From Mesorhizobium wenxiniae (lineage in GTDB: Bacteria > Pseudomonadota > Alphaproteobacteria > Rhizobiales > Rhizobiaceae): a stretch of DNA of 40,607 nt. The translations under genes and the position numbers were made by a program. The stretch is taken from the NCBI RefSeq assembly GCF_002284535.1, contig NZ_NPKH01000037.1, forward strand, positions 1 to 40,607. The letters are read 5' to 3'. The notes under the pieces were generated by a model. It made no database searches, was not told the DNA's origin, and saw only the letters and a list, made by a program, of their open reading frames with translations. Of the stretch, positions 17,890 to 26,050 are shown piece after piece; position 1 is the stretch's first letter; each line of letters begins with the position of its first letter.

Positions 17890-18780
17890 GTGACAACGAA
17901 CAATCTCGTCCTTACCGTCTCGTGCAAATCGACACGAGGAATCGTTGCTTCCATCTCGGGTTATCTCGCGGAAAAGGGCTGCAACATCACCGACAGTTCG
18001 CAGTTCGATGATCTCGAAACAGGGCGCTTTTTCATGCGGGTCGGCTTTCGATCCGAAACCGAGGTTGATGAATCTGAAATCCGCGACGGCTTCGCCGAGG
18101 TCGCCAAGCGCTTCTCCATGGACTACGCCCTCAATCGAGGCGACCGGAGGACCAAGGTGCTTATTATGGTTTCGCGTTTCGGCCATTGCCTCAACGACCT
18201 GCTCTACCGCTGGAAGATCGGCGCCCTGCCGATCGACATCGTCGGCGTCGTGTCGAACCACTTCGACTACCAAAAGCTGATCGTTAATCACGACATCCCG
18301 TTCCACCGCATCCAGGTGACGAAGGAAAACAAGCCGCAGGCGGAAGCCAAGCTGATGGAAGTCGTCGAGCAGTCCGGCGCGGAACTCATCGTGCTTGCTC
18401 GCTACATGCAGGTGCTTTCGGACGCCGTCTGCAAAAAGATGCCCGGCCGTATCGTCAATATCCACCATTCCTTCTTGCCGTCCTTCAAGGGCGCCAACCC
18501 CTACAAGCAAGCCTTCGAGCGCGGCGTGAAGCTGATCGGCGCGACGGCGCACTACGTCACGGAAGATCTCGACGAGGGACCTATTATCGAGCAGGACGTC
18601 GCTCGCATCACCCATGCGCAGTCGGCGGAAGACTATGTGTCGATCGGCCGCGATGTCGAAAGTCAGGTTCTGGCCCGCGCCGTGCACGCCCATATCCACA
18701 ACCGCGTCTTCATGAACGGCAACAAGACCATCGTCTTTCCGGCAAGCCCCGGATCTTATGCTTCGGAGCGGATGGGGTGA
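17890..18780 (+). CDS. purU: Formyltetrahydrofolate deformylase
   Basis: A 296-residue PurU, which hydrolyses 10-formyl-THF to formate and THF. The N-terminal ACT domain (about 1-80: LVLTVSCKSTRGIVASISGY) is followed by a formyltransferase-like catalytic domain (about 87-290). That domain carries the family active-site region IVNIHHSFLPSFKGANPY, with Asn and His, and ATAHYVTEDLDEGPIIEQD, with the Asp. I start it at the GTG at 17890, with GGAG 6 bases upstream; an ATG at 17830 adds 20 unsupported residues. Three bases separate it from folD. In this context it recycles THF from methyl groups removed by the demethylase. Confidence 0.95.
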   Translation: MTTNNLVLTVSCKSTRGIVASISGYLAEKGCNITDSSQFDDLETGRFFMRVGFRSETEVDESEIRDGFAEVAKRFSMDYALNRGDRRTKVLIMVSRFGHCLNDLLYRWKIGALPIDIVGVVSNHFDYQKLIVNHDIPFHRIQVTKENKPQAEAKLMEVVEQSGAELIVLARYMQVLSDAVCKKMPGRIVNIHHSFLPSFKGANPYKQAFERGVKLIGATAHYVTEDLDEGPIIEQDVARITHAQSAEDYVSIGRDVESQVLARAVHAHIHNRVFMNGNKTIVFPASPGSYASERMG

Positions 18781-18783
18781 ACA

Positions 18784-19689
18784 ATGGCCGCTATGGTAAT
18801 TGATGGAAAGCGAGTTGCGGCGTCGGTTATCGATGATGTGAAGGCAGCCTCTGCAGCGCTTGAAAAGGACGCAGGCGTCAAGACGGGCCTCGCTGTCGTC
18901 ATCGTCGGCAATGACCCGGCAAGCCACGCCTATGTGGGCGCCAAAAGCAGGACGGCGCAAGAATGCGGCTTCAACTCGGTCCAGCACACGTTGCCGGAGG
19001 ACACGACGCAGGAAGAACTGGCAGGCCTCGTAGCGGTATTGAATGCCGATGAAGGCCTGCACGGTATTCTCGTACAACTGCCGCTGCCGAAACATCTGAA
19101 TCCCGATCCGATCGTCCAGTCGATCCGGCCGGAAAAGGACGTCGACGGCTTACATGTCGTCAATGCCGGTAAGCTCGCCACAGGCGATCTCCAGGGCGGT
19201 CTCGTCTCCTGCACGCCGGCCGGCGCAATGTTTTTACTGAAGCGGTGGCACGGCAACGATCTCTCTGGCCTCAACGCCGTAGTCATCGGCCGCTCCAACC
19301 TGTTCGGCAAGCCGATGGCGCAGCTGCTGCTCGCTTTCAATGCGACGGTTACCATCGCCCATTCACGCACCAAGGACTTGCCCGGCGTCTGCCGCAATGC
19401 CGACATTCTCGTCGCTGCGGTTGGCCAGCCGGAAATGGTCAAAGCCGATTGGGTCAAGCCGGGAGCCACCGTTATCGACGTTGGCATCAACCGGATCGCG
19501 GCACCCGAAAAGGGCGAAGGCATGACGCGCCTAGTCGGCGACTTGGCCTTCGGCGAATGCGCAAAAGTCGCCGGCGTCATTACACCAGTTCCCGGCGGCG
19601 TCGGGCCGATGACCATCGCCATGCTGATGGCCAATACCGTCATCGCCGCGCATCGCAAGGCCGGCAGGCCGGCGCCGAGTTTCCGATAG
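18784..19689 (+). CDS. folD: Methylene-THF dehydrogenase/methenyl-THF cyclohydrolase
   Basis: A 301-residue bifunctional FolD, which converts 5,10-methylene-THF to 10-formyl-THF with NADP. The catalytic Y-x-x-x-K is in HAYVGAKSRTAQECG, the substrate loop is GILVQLPLPKHL, and the signatures PEKDVDGLHVVNAGKL, VIGRSNLFGKPMAQLLL and TPVPGGVGPMTIAMLM are complete. Length is normal. The gene starts three bases after purU, so the two are cotranscribed. With the demethylase GcvT domain they form a methyl to methylene-THF to formyl-THF to formate route. Probably a pathway-dedicated copy; the housekeeping folD would be elsewhere. Confidence 0.96.
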   Translation: MAAMVIDGKRVAASVIDDVKAASAALEKDAGVKTGLAVVIVGNDPASHAYVGAKSRTAQECGFNSVQHTLPEDTTQEELAGLVAVLNADEGLHGILVQLPLPKHLNPDPIVQSIRPEKDVDGLHVVNAGKLATGDLQGGLVSCTPAGAMFLLKRWHGNDLSGLNAVVIGRSNLFGKPMAQLLLAFNATVTIAHSRTKDLPGVCRNADILVAAVGQPEMVKADWVKPGATVIDVGINRIAAPEKGEGMTRLVGDLAFGECAKVAGVITPVPGGVGPMTIAMLMANTVIAAHRKAGRPAPSFR

Positions 19690-19706
19690 ACAGGGACAGC
19701 CGCTTG

Positions 19707-20010
19707 ATGAGCCGCCTCCCGGAACGCCAAGGTATGGGCATTGACGTGGTAATCATTGGCGCGGGCCGGATGTTTGTCGACAGTGATCCGCCTCTAGCAG
19801 CAGGTGACGGTCGGCGTTCTGGAAAGGACGCGGAAGTCGGCGCGCATATCCTTTCCGGCGCTGTTGTCGCTCCCATCGCAGCCTGCTGCCCGGCTGGTGA
19901 TCACGAAGTTTGATCTCCAGAAGCGCCTCGATTCCGGACAAGCCGTATCTCTCTCCCTTCGAGGAGTTCCGCGCTGTCGGGGCCGAAGCTCTCTTTCCCG
20001 GGCGGCTGCA
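19707..20010 (+). pseudogene. Relic of ETF-quinone oxidoreductase
   Basis: Fragments of an electron-transfer flavoprotein:ubiquinone oxidoreductase in changing frames. The ATG at 19707 opens MSRLPERQGMGIDVVIIGAG, matching the family start including the FAD dinucleotide motif. A deletion follows, then EVGAHILSGAVVAPIA (about 19831-19878), a hallmark of the family, and a stop at 19911-19913. PYLSPFEEF in another frame at 19943-19969 matches a later conserved stretch, and FPG follows. The complete protein is about 550 residues, so most is lost. Its place after folD suggests the ancestral operon carried its own ETF-QO, the membrane exit for electrons from EtfAB. The right boundary is approximate. 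Confidence 0.7.
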
Positions 20011-20057
20011 ATGCCTTGTCTGCCGAAGCCGCTATGCCCCGCAAGTCTGGGCCCGGC

Positions 20058-20478
20058 CAACGAGTGATCATGGTAGATGTTGCGGTAACTGGAAGGTTGC
20101 GGCGCTGCTGGAATCTTGCCGAAGACGGACATCCGTCACATCGTCACGCCCGATGCGCTTGTCGGCAAGGAGCTAGAGCGAATGTCCGTGGACCTACACG
20201 TGCGGCGCGCGCTCGCCAGGCTTCGTCTGCGTTTCGTCACCGAAAGTGCGACCAGGCGCTGGCCGGCAAGAAGGCGCGGATCGTTTCGCTGCTCACCGGG
20301 CAGAAACAAGAAGTTGAAGGCGGATACATTCGTCTATTCTGCCACCAGCGCGGCGGGCGATGAAGTGTCGCGCAAGCCGGTCAAACGTGGCATTGTCTTC
20401 ACGGCGCTCGGCGACTGCACGGCCGCTCGGGCAGCTTTCGCTATACATAATGTGCGCAAGGTGGCGCTTGGCCTGTAG
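20058..20478 (+). pseudogene. Relic of a TMADH-like flavin dehydrogenase, C-terminal part
   Basis: Remnant of the C-terminal nucleotide-binding region of a trimethylamine dehydrogenase/N-methylproline demethylase-like enzyme, scattered over frames. QRVIMVDVAV and WNLAEDG are followed, after a frame change near 20115, by RHIVTPDALVGKELERM and RRALARLRLRFVTES. Then come AGKKARIVSLLTGQKQEVE in another frame and finally ADTFVYSATSAAGDEV and ALGDCTAARAAFAIHN to the stop near 20478. The order of elements fits that family, but the match is by eye. Such enzymes remove N-methyl groups, which fits the operon theme. At least two frameshifts and the missing barrel domain make it non-functional. Confidence 0.55.
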
Positions 20479-20493
20479 CCGCCCCGGGATATT

Positions 20494-20514
20494 GTGGGTA
20501 GCTCAGTCGGATAG
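20494..20514 (+). other. tRNA 5' half-like fragment
   Basis: GGGTAGCTCAGTCGGATAG matches the consensus bases 5-22 of many bacterial tRNAs (end of acceptor stem, D-arm). The anticodon arm and T-arm do not follow, so this is not a gene. It directly precedes the ribosome binding site TAGGAGTCA of the gene at 20521. It may be a leftover of an integration site in a tRNA gene, or chance. Confidence 0.35.
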
Positions 20515-20520
20515 GAGTCA

Positions 20521-21534
20521 ATGACTGACGAGCGGGAAACGATCGAGGTTGCAGACATTCGCGAGCTGGCGATAGAGGCCTGCATCGCCTGCGGCGCGAG
20601 CCTACCTGTGACGAGCTCCCTCGTGCAGGCCACGCTATCGGCGGCGTTGTTTGGTAACGAGGCGTTGGGATTTCCGCATTTTCTCGACTATCTGGAGAGC
20701 TTTCGATCGGGCAGGATCGACGGCCAAGCCGAACCCTATATTGAGCACCCCCTGCCCGCCATTATTTTGTCTGACGCACAGGGGGGCATCGCACAACTCG
20801 GCTTCGACCTCGCCTTCGGCAGACTTGTCGAGCATACGAAGAGCTTGGGCGTCGCCCTATTCACGCAACGAAACAGCTACACAGCAGGTGAGCTCGGCTA
20901 CTATGTGCGGCGGCTGGCGCTGAACGGCCTCGTCTCGGTGGCGGCAACCAACGGTCCGGCGGTGATGGCGGCCGCGGCCGGCAGCCCGCGGGTATACTGT
21001 ACCAATCCGCTGGCCTTCGGCGCACCGGCCAGCCCGCCGGCAAGTCCCTTGATTATTGATCAGGCGACAAGCGCAACCGCCTTCGTCAATATCGTTCGGG
21101 CAGCCGCCCGCAATGAACCTATCCCCGAGGGATGGGCGACAGACAGCCAAGGCGGCGCCACGACCGACGCCTCAGCCGCTCTGCAGGGCGCGCTGCTGCC
21201 GTTCGGGGGTTACAAGGGAGCGAATCTTGCGTTGCTAGTCGAGGTGCTATCGGCGGGCTTGTCGGGATCCTCCTGGTCGGTCGACGCGAACGATTTCCGG
21301 TCGGGTCATCAATCGCCCGGCATCGGCTTCACGGTCATCGCAGTGTCGCCGACCGCCATTTCAAAGGATTTCAGTGAGCGCTGCGCCGCACACATGGCGC
21401 GGCTGCGTGACCTCGGCGTGCACATTCCGGGCTCAAAGGCGGGCGCGGCAGCGCAGGACGCACCGCCGGTCGTCAGTATCGACCGGTCCGTTCTCGACGC
21501 TATCCGCACATATGTAGGTCCGCGTGTGGACTGA
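20521..21534 (+). CDS. Ldh-family (malate/lactate dehydrogenase type) oxidoreductase
   Basis: A 337-residue protein of the Ldh2/MDG1/DELTA family, which folds unlike ordinary LDH and uses NAD(P)H. Seen are the N-terminal helical bundle (about 1-60), FGNEALGFPHFLDYL, the substrate His region, SVAATNGPAVMAAAAGSP, TNPLAFGAP and LPFGGYKGANLALLVEVLS near 230. Members include delta1-pyrroline-2-carboxylate/piperideine-2-carboxylate reductases, which make L-proline from the product of hydroxyproline dehydratases. With two enolase-superfamily genes near, that is the most likely role; a ureidoglycolate- or sulfolactate-type dehydrogenase is the alternative. GGAG precedes the ATG. It converges with the gene at 21706. 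Confidence 0.85.
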   Translation: MTDERETIEVADIRELAIEACIACGASLPVTSSLVQATLSAALFGNEALGFPHFLDYLESFRSGRIDGQAEPYIEHPLPAIILSDAQGGIAQLGFDLAFGRLVEHTKSLGVALFTQRNSYTAGELGYYVRRLALNGLVSVAATNGPAVMAAAAGSPRVYCTNPLAFGAPASPPASPLIIDQATSATAFVNIVRAAARNEPIPEGWATDSQGGATTDASAALQGALLPFGGYKGANLALLVEVLSAGLSGSSWSVDANDFRSGHQSPGIGFTVIAVSPTAISKDFSERCAAHMARLRDLGVHIPGSKAGAAAQDAPPVVSIDRSVLDAIRTYVGPRVD

Positions 21535-21705
21535 TTATCCGACCCAATACAACGGTTTCCTGTCAGGCAGCGCCTTTCAACGGATGTTGATTGCTGCGCA
21601 AACTAGAGGTGTGCGCTGCCGGGCGAGTACGTTCTTGGTTCTGTACTGAAGTGGCGCGCCGGTTATCCAAGATAGAATGCTTTGATACCGGCATTAGCGC
21701 ACTAG

Positions 21706-22809
21706 CTAGGAGAAGCTGGTTACGGGTTCTCCTATCAAGCCTCGGTCAATTTCTATGCCGAGGCCTGGGCCAGTCGGAGCTGCTCCAACTCCGTGTCGAA
21801 CGCGAGGTTGGTAGCCGGCAACGTGCTCTTCCGTCCAGTCGTTAAAGAAGGACGTCTGGAGCAGGTTCGCCGGTCGCGAGCTTGCTGCAACGTGCGACAC
21901 GGCTGCGGCACTAATATCTCCGCCCCATATATCTTCAATATTGAAATGCATCCCAAGGTTCTGTGCTGTATCGCGCATATTTGCTGCACGAGTGATACCG
22001 CCAACCCGACCGAGCTTTAGATTGATACCACCTGCACCAACCTCGTATTTCGCGCGATACAGATCCGCCAACGTTACAACACTCTCATCCATGATCAGGG
22101 GAAGTGGGCTCATTTTTCGGAGTAAAGCGCAGTCAGCAAGGTCCGTGCACGGTTGCTCGAACCATATGTTCAGGTCTTCCATCGCACGCATTCCGATGGA
22201 CGCTTCGAGTAATGTCCACCCAGCATTTGCGTCAACGTAGAAGAAGATATCGTCGTCTGACGCCTCAATGATCGATCGTACACGAGCCGCGTCACGCTGC
22301 GGGTCGTCACCGACCTTAATCTGAAATCGTCGGATCCCGGCCGCGCTCCTCTTGGTCACGAAGTCAATATTCGCCTCGGTAGATGAAAGCGGAATGGCCT
22401 CAAAGATCGGCAAATTCTCGCCCAGGACCCCTCCCAGAAGCGCAGCGACTGGTAGGCCCACGGACTTTCCAAAAAGATCCCAGCACGCAATATCAAACGC
22501 GCTTTTTGCGTTGTTTTGGCCGGTGAGGACACCATCCATTATTCCCTCAATGCGCTTTATCGCCCGGGGATCTTCTCCGATCAAATGCGGCGCGAGCTCT
22601 CTTAAGGCTTCGCGTGTCCCGCCGGCGAAGAGCGGGAGATAGTTCCCAGAAAGAATGGCGGCCTCTCCCCATCCCTCCAGCCCGTCGTCGGCAACTATGC
22701 GCACCAAGTTGGATGGCTGCTGGCTGGCTGAACGTCCTTTGGACATGGCGTAAGTGCCGTGGGCGTAAGTCAGCCGGTACTCATAGAGTTCAATTGCCTC
22801 GATCCTCAT
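21706..22809 (-). CDS. Mandelate racemase/muconate lactonizing family enzyme
   Basis: A 367-residue enolase-superfamily enzyme. Metal ligands are D193 (YVDANAGW), E218 (WFEQP) and D241 (IMDES); acid/base lysines are K165 (FQIKVGDD) and K265 (INLKLGRVG). DIWGGDIS at 293-300 parallels the DAWGGDII of the paralogue at 8747-9856. Two opposed lysines allow racemisation/epimerisation or dehydration; cis-3-hydroxy-L-proline dehydratase or a betaine epimerase would fit. The start at 22809 (MRIEAIELYEYRL) matches the family; the ATG at 22875 adds 22 poor residues. Convergent with the Ldh-family gene, and its 5' side faces a truncated LysR gene that may once have controlled it. Confidence 0.85.
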   Translation of the reverse strand: MRIEAIELYEYRLTYAHGTYAMSKGRSASQQPSNLVRIVADDGLEGWGEAAILSGNYLPLFAGGTREALRELAPHLIGEDPRAIKRIEGIMDGVLTGQNNAKSAFDIACWDLFGKSVGLPVAALLGGVLGENLPIFEAIPLSSTEANIDFVTKRSAAGIRRFQIKVGDDPQRDAARVRSIIEASDDDIFFYVDANAGWTLLEASIGMRAMEDLNIWFEQPCTDLADCALLRKMSPLPLIMDESVVTLADLYRAKYEVGAGGINLKLGRVGGITRAANMRDTAQNLGMHFNIEDIWGGDISAAAVSHVAASSRPANLLQTSFFNDWTEEHVAGYQPRVRHGVGAAPTGPGLGIEIDRGLIGEPVTSFS

Positions 22810-22878
22810 AAAACCGATCTCCGCTGTGGGATTTGCTGGGATCGCGACCCGATCCGCTAATGCAAATAGGCGCACGAA

Positions 22879-23149
22879 CCCAGGCCTTGCCTCAACCGAA
22901 ATTTGTGAAATATTAGACCCAGAAAATCTGGGGCTCCGATGTCAAGCAGCGTGCCGGTCCGAAACGTGCTTCGCCTGAACGCGCTGGGCATTCGAGGCGG
23001 CAGCCCGTCTCGGCGGTTTTTCACCGGCCGCAGATGAGCTGTCCGTCACAGCGGGCGCTATCGCGGCGCAGATCAAAGCCCTTGAAGGCGAGTATGGCGC
23101 CCCGTTGTTCGAACGCCATGCGAAAGGTGTACGCCTCACTCCGCTCGGC
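22879..23149. repeat. Direct repeat copy 1 (LysR 5' region)
   Basis: 271 bases nearly identical to 40269-40541, in the same orientation. By eye the only difference is a two-base deletion near 22984 (CTGGGC here, CTGAGGGC there). The repeat includes about 60 bases of LysR leader with a CCCAGA-AAA-TCTGGG hairpin (22918-22932) and the first 70 codons. The flanking sequences are unrelated on both sides. The segment enclosed by the two copies is 17.4 kb. Confidence 0.95.
22939..23149 (+). pseudogene. Truncated LysR-family regulator
   Basis: The ATG at 22939 opens MSSSVPVRNVLRLNAL, as in the intact start at 40329, but loses frame after about 16 codons through a two-base deletion. The HTH (SVTAGAIAAQIKAL) is still readable in the shifted frame, and the similarity ends at 23149. 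It reads away from the enolase-superfamily gene at 22809, the usual divergent LysR-target layout. It is a non-functional duplicate of the gene entering at the right edge. Confidence 0.85.
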
Positions 23150-23640
23150 TCGAAAGCCTTGGAACAAAAAGCATCTCTAGGATCGAGATGTGCTCGACGT
23201 TCTCTGCCCGATGTATATTCGGGGCCAACTTCGCGCATAGATTGATCTTCCCAACTCCGATCATCCGCTCCCGAATTGAATATGCCAAGGGACGGCGATG
23301 TCGCGGTGTGCGCCGGGGAGATACCTATCTCGCCAACCCCTGGTGTTTTCGCCGTCAGAGAGCGGGCGAACAATATCCAAACACTTACGCAAAGTGAGTT
23401 ACTTAGGATCCTGGGTAAATGCGAGGCAAAGCCCGCTCTCTCTGGTCGGCTTGCTGGGGACTGTCAGAACGTCTGATCATCAAGAACCGCGGCACGCTAA
23501 GGCGGAAGGGCAGGATTTGAAGTAGGGGTAAAAATGCGAGGAAGGCTCGTGAGCAGACCTAAGGCAACTTCGCCTACAAATGGTCGGACCCAATTAGCAG
23601 GCCACGCGGCAGCCGGTGTGATCACGCATGCTGAAGCGCG
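23150..23640. other. Intergenic/degenerate stretch
   Basis: About 490 bases between the truncated LysR gene and the next gene. No frame shows a known family. A 36-codon plus-strand ORF at 23534-23644 (MRGRLVSRPKATS) has AGGGG about 6 bases before its ATG but no other support, and its end overlaps the LysR stop. Composition is mixed, so this is probably decayed junction DNA. Confidence 0.45.
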
Positions 23641-24552
23641 CTAGGTTCGTTCGGAAGCTTTCGCCCCTTCTACGATCCATTCAACCAGTAGCTTTGTTTC
23701 CTCCTGCTTGGAGTTCCTCTCGTGTGCGATCACGAAGAACGCGTTATCGGTGTGACATTCCTCTTTAAGAGGTGCCACGAGCACCTTGTTGCTCCGCAGC
23801 AGATTCGTTGTCAGCGCCCAGCCCAGCAAGATACCTGCGCCGGAAAGGGCTTCCTGGATGGCCAATTGGTAATCGTTGAGAACCAAATCTGGCTGGACGT
23901 TAATGGACTCAGCGCCGAAAATCTCAAGCCATTCGCTCCATCCCATCCGCTCGCGGTAAGGATCGGAAGAATGGATGAGACGATGGTTCGTCAAGTCATT
24001 GATTGACCTGATCGAGGGTGCGCTTGCCAGATACGACTGGGTACAAACTGGATAGATGACCTCGCCGCACATGTACCAACTGTTGGTGCGCTTAAACTCA
24101 CGGGGCCTTATCCAGATCGTCATATCCACCTGATGATCGGGTTCGATGTCGCGATCGGTAGTAACGATCTTGATTTTGATGCCGGGATTGTGGCGCTGGA
24201 AAACTGAAAGCGTAGGGACGAGCCAGTGAGCTGCAAGGGACGTGGATGCCGCGACGGTAATGTACTTCGTATCGTTGGACGTGATCGCTTGGAAACTACT
24301 CTCTATGCCGTCAAACCCCGAGCGAACGCTGTCGTAGAGCAGTAACCCCGCTTCGGTAAGCTTTACCCCACGGTTCTCGCGAACGAACAAAGCGACCTCA
24401 CAATAGTCTTCCAGGGCCTTGATTCCGTGCGATATGCTCGGTTGCGTTACATTCAGCTCTTCGGCGGCCCGCTTAAAGTTTAAATTCCTAGCAGCTGCTT
24501 CGAAAACGAAGAGCGACTGGCTTGAGGGCAGCATGTAACGCAATCTCGACAT
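23641..24552 (-). CDS. LysR-family transcriptional regulator (paralogue 2)
   Basis: A 303-residue LysR-type regulator with an N-terminal winged HTH (about 10-70: NFKRAAEELNVTQPSISHGI, LFVRENRGVKLTEAG) and an effector-binding domain (about 95-295). It is a clear paralogue of the gene at 7562-8467 over its whole length, including TTDRDIEPD, SDPYRERMGWSEW and LNDYQLAI. It is divergent from the FAD oxidase at 24676 with 123 bases between. A perfect AGACG...CGTCT palindrome lies there, 14-17 bases from its start, suggesting autoregulation and control of the oxidase. The effector is probably a betaine or hydroxyproline derivative. Confidence 0.92.
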   Translation of the reverse strand: MSRLRYMLPSSQSLFVFEAAARNLNFKRAAEELNVTQPSISHGIKALEDYCEVALFVRENRGVKLTEAGLLLYDSVRSGFDGIESSFQAITSNDTKYITVAASTSLAAHWLVPTLSVFQRHNPGIKIKIVTTDRDIEPDHQVDMTIWIRPREFKRTNSWYMCGEVIYPVCTQSYLASAPSIRSINDLTNHRLIHSSDPYRERMGWSEWLEIFGAESINVQPDLVLNDYQLAIQEALSGAGILLGWALTTNLLRSNKVLVAPLKEECHTDNAFFVIAHERNSKQEETKLLVEWIVEGAKASERT

Positions 24553-24566
24553 GAGCGCAGTTTATA

Positions 24567-24589
24567 CCAGACGTTTTTTTTTCGTCTAC
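24567..24589. promoter_or_regulatory. Candidate LysR operator (best copy)
   Basis: CCAGAC (24567-24572), an 11-base spacer containing nine Ts, then GTCTAC (24584-24589); the inner arms AGACG and CGTCT are a perfect inverted repeat. It lies in the divergent promoter of the LysR and FAD-oxidase genes. Related copies occur at 31155-31177 and 37087-37110 before the binding-protein genes, and a weaker one at 7524-7546 before the other LysR gene. Confidence 0.55.
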
Positions 24590-24675
24590 AGCCTCGCCGT
24601 ACTGACTGTTACGTTCTGACAAACGCATAAAATGGCGGGTTGGCCGCCGGGCATCGGCTCCACGGAAATACATAC

Positions 24676-26028
24676 ATGGGTTCAGGTTCTCCGCCGCCGG
24701 GCAGGCGCATCGCCGTTTCGCCACCGCAATTCGAAGAGACGCCCTCGGGGTGGTATTTGACGGCGGGTCCGGAACTTCCGGTGGCACCGCTAAAGGGCGA
24801 TGTCGATTGTGATTGCCTGGTGATAGGCGGCGGCTGGATGGGACTTCATGCCGCTCGCCGCTATGCGGAGCTAAATCCTGATGCTGCGGTGGTTCTCATT
24901 GATGCCGGCCGTATAGGAAACAATGCCTCTGGCCGTTGCATGGGCTTCGCCATCGACCTAGCCCATAATCCGCGCAATCGCGATTTCGTCGAAGACGTCC
25001 AGGGCAACCAGGACGAACTGACTGTGAATCTCGACGGAAACGCCTATCTTCGGTCGGCGGTCGAGGAACTGGGTGTCGAATGCGACTGGGACCCGCAAGG
25101 CAAGTATCACAGCGCTGCCACCGACCGCGGGGTAGCCGATCTCGTGAGCTTCTCAAAAGCGCTCGATCGGATGGGGCAGCGATACCGTTGGGTAGAGCGA
25201 GACGAAATCCAAGCCATCACCGGCAGCAGGCATTATGACCGGGCGCTTTATCATCCCGGTACGATTCTGATCCAGCCAGCCAAGTATTTGAAGAACGCGA
25301 CCAGACTGCTGCCAAAAAATGTGACAGTGCACGAGAACACCGCGATCACGGGTGTCCAATACGGGACGCCGCATCACTTCTTTGAAGCGGTGCCCGGCAC
25401 GATACGTGCAAAGAAGGTCATCATCTGCACGGCCGGGCATCTGACGAAGTTCGGATTTTACCCAAACAGCGCAATACCCGTATACACCTTCGCCAGCATG
25501 ACTCGGCAGCTGACCGAGGCCGAGTTGGCCAAAGCAGGTGATCGGTCGGCTTACGGGCTCATCCCGGCAGACAGTTTTGGCACCACTGTCCGACGCACGA
25601 TCGACAATCGTCTGTTCCTGCGTAACGTCTACTCCTATGCCGACAATTTTAGGATGACGCATGCAGAGGTCATGGAGACACGCAAGCACCAGCAGGTGGC
25701 GTTCGATCGCCGCTGGCCGGAGCTCTCCTCCATGGGTTTCGAGGCTAGCTGGGGCGGCCTCCTGACCCTTGCGCAGAACGGTGGCATGGTGTTCGGCGAG
25801 CTGGCCCAAAACGTTTACGGTGCGGCTTTCTGCAACGGCACGGGCGTATCGCGCGGGACGGCTTTTGGTAAAGCCGTTGCCGAACTAGCTACCGGCCGAT
25901 CTTCGCCCGTGATCGAGATCCTCAAACGAAAGGCTCCGCCGAGCCGGGCCTATCCGCGACTTATCACATCTCTTGGCGTGCGTTTTGTCACCGGCCGGCG
26001 CTTCCGGCAGGCCGGTCAAGAAGTCTAA
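24676..26028 (+). CDS. DAO-family FAD-dependent oxidoreductase
   Basis: A 450-residue D-amino-acid-oxidase-type flavoprotein of the PuuB/OrdL kind. The FAD motif DCLVIGGGWMGLHAARRY lies near residues 47-64, with VVLIDAGRIGNNASGRCMGF, later VIICTAGHLTKFG, and a C-terminal FAD-contacting NGTGVSRGTAFGKAVAEL. Members oxidise secondary or primary amine substrates such as gamma-glutamylputrescine, glycine or D-proline derivatives. Followed 22 bases later by a DHDPS-family gene, it could be a cis-4-hydroxy-D-proline oxidase; that is inference. The ATG at 24676 has GGAA upstream; the ATG at 24640 lacks a ribosome binding site. Likely controlled by the divergent LysR. Confidence 0.85.
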   Translation: MGSGSPPPGRRIAVSPPQFEETPSGWYLTAGPELPVAPLKGDVDCDCLVIGGGWMGLHAARRYAELNPDAAVVLIDAGRIGNNASGRCMGFAIDLAHNPRNRDFVEDVQGNQDELTVNLDGNAYLRSAVEELGVECDWDPQGKYHSAATDRGVADLVSFSKALDRMGQRYRWVERDEIQAITGSRHYDRALYHPGTILIQPAKYLKNATRLLPKNVTVHENTAITGVQYGTPHHFFEAVPGTIRAKKVIICTAGHLTKFGFYPNSAIPVYTFASMTRQLTEAELAKAGDRSAYGLIPADSFGTTVRRTIDNRLFLRNVYSYADNFRMTHAEVMETRKHQQVAFDRRWPELSSMGFEASWGGLLTLAQNGGMVFGELAQNVYGAAFCNGTGVSRGTAFGKAVAELATGRSSPVIEILKRKAPPSRAYPRLITSLGVRFVTGRRFRQAGQEV

Positions 26029-26050
26029 TCGATCTAAAAGGAACCGTCCC

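Noticed and set aside
17620..19095. A 491-codon minus-strand open frame
   Set aside because: It lies entirely opposite the Rieske domain, purU and the start of folD, which have strong family matches. The minus frame reads as His/Asp/Val-rich shadow with no domain.
20494..20514. A complete tRNA gene
   Set aside because: Only the D-arm consensus is present; no anticodon stem, T-arm or acceptor 3' half follows.
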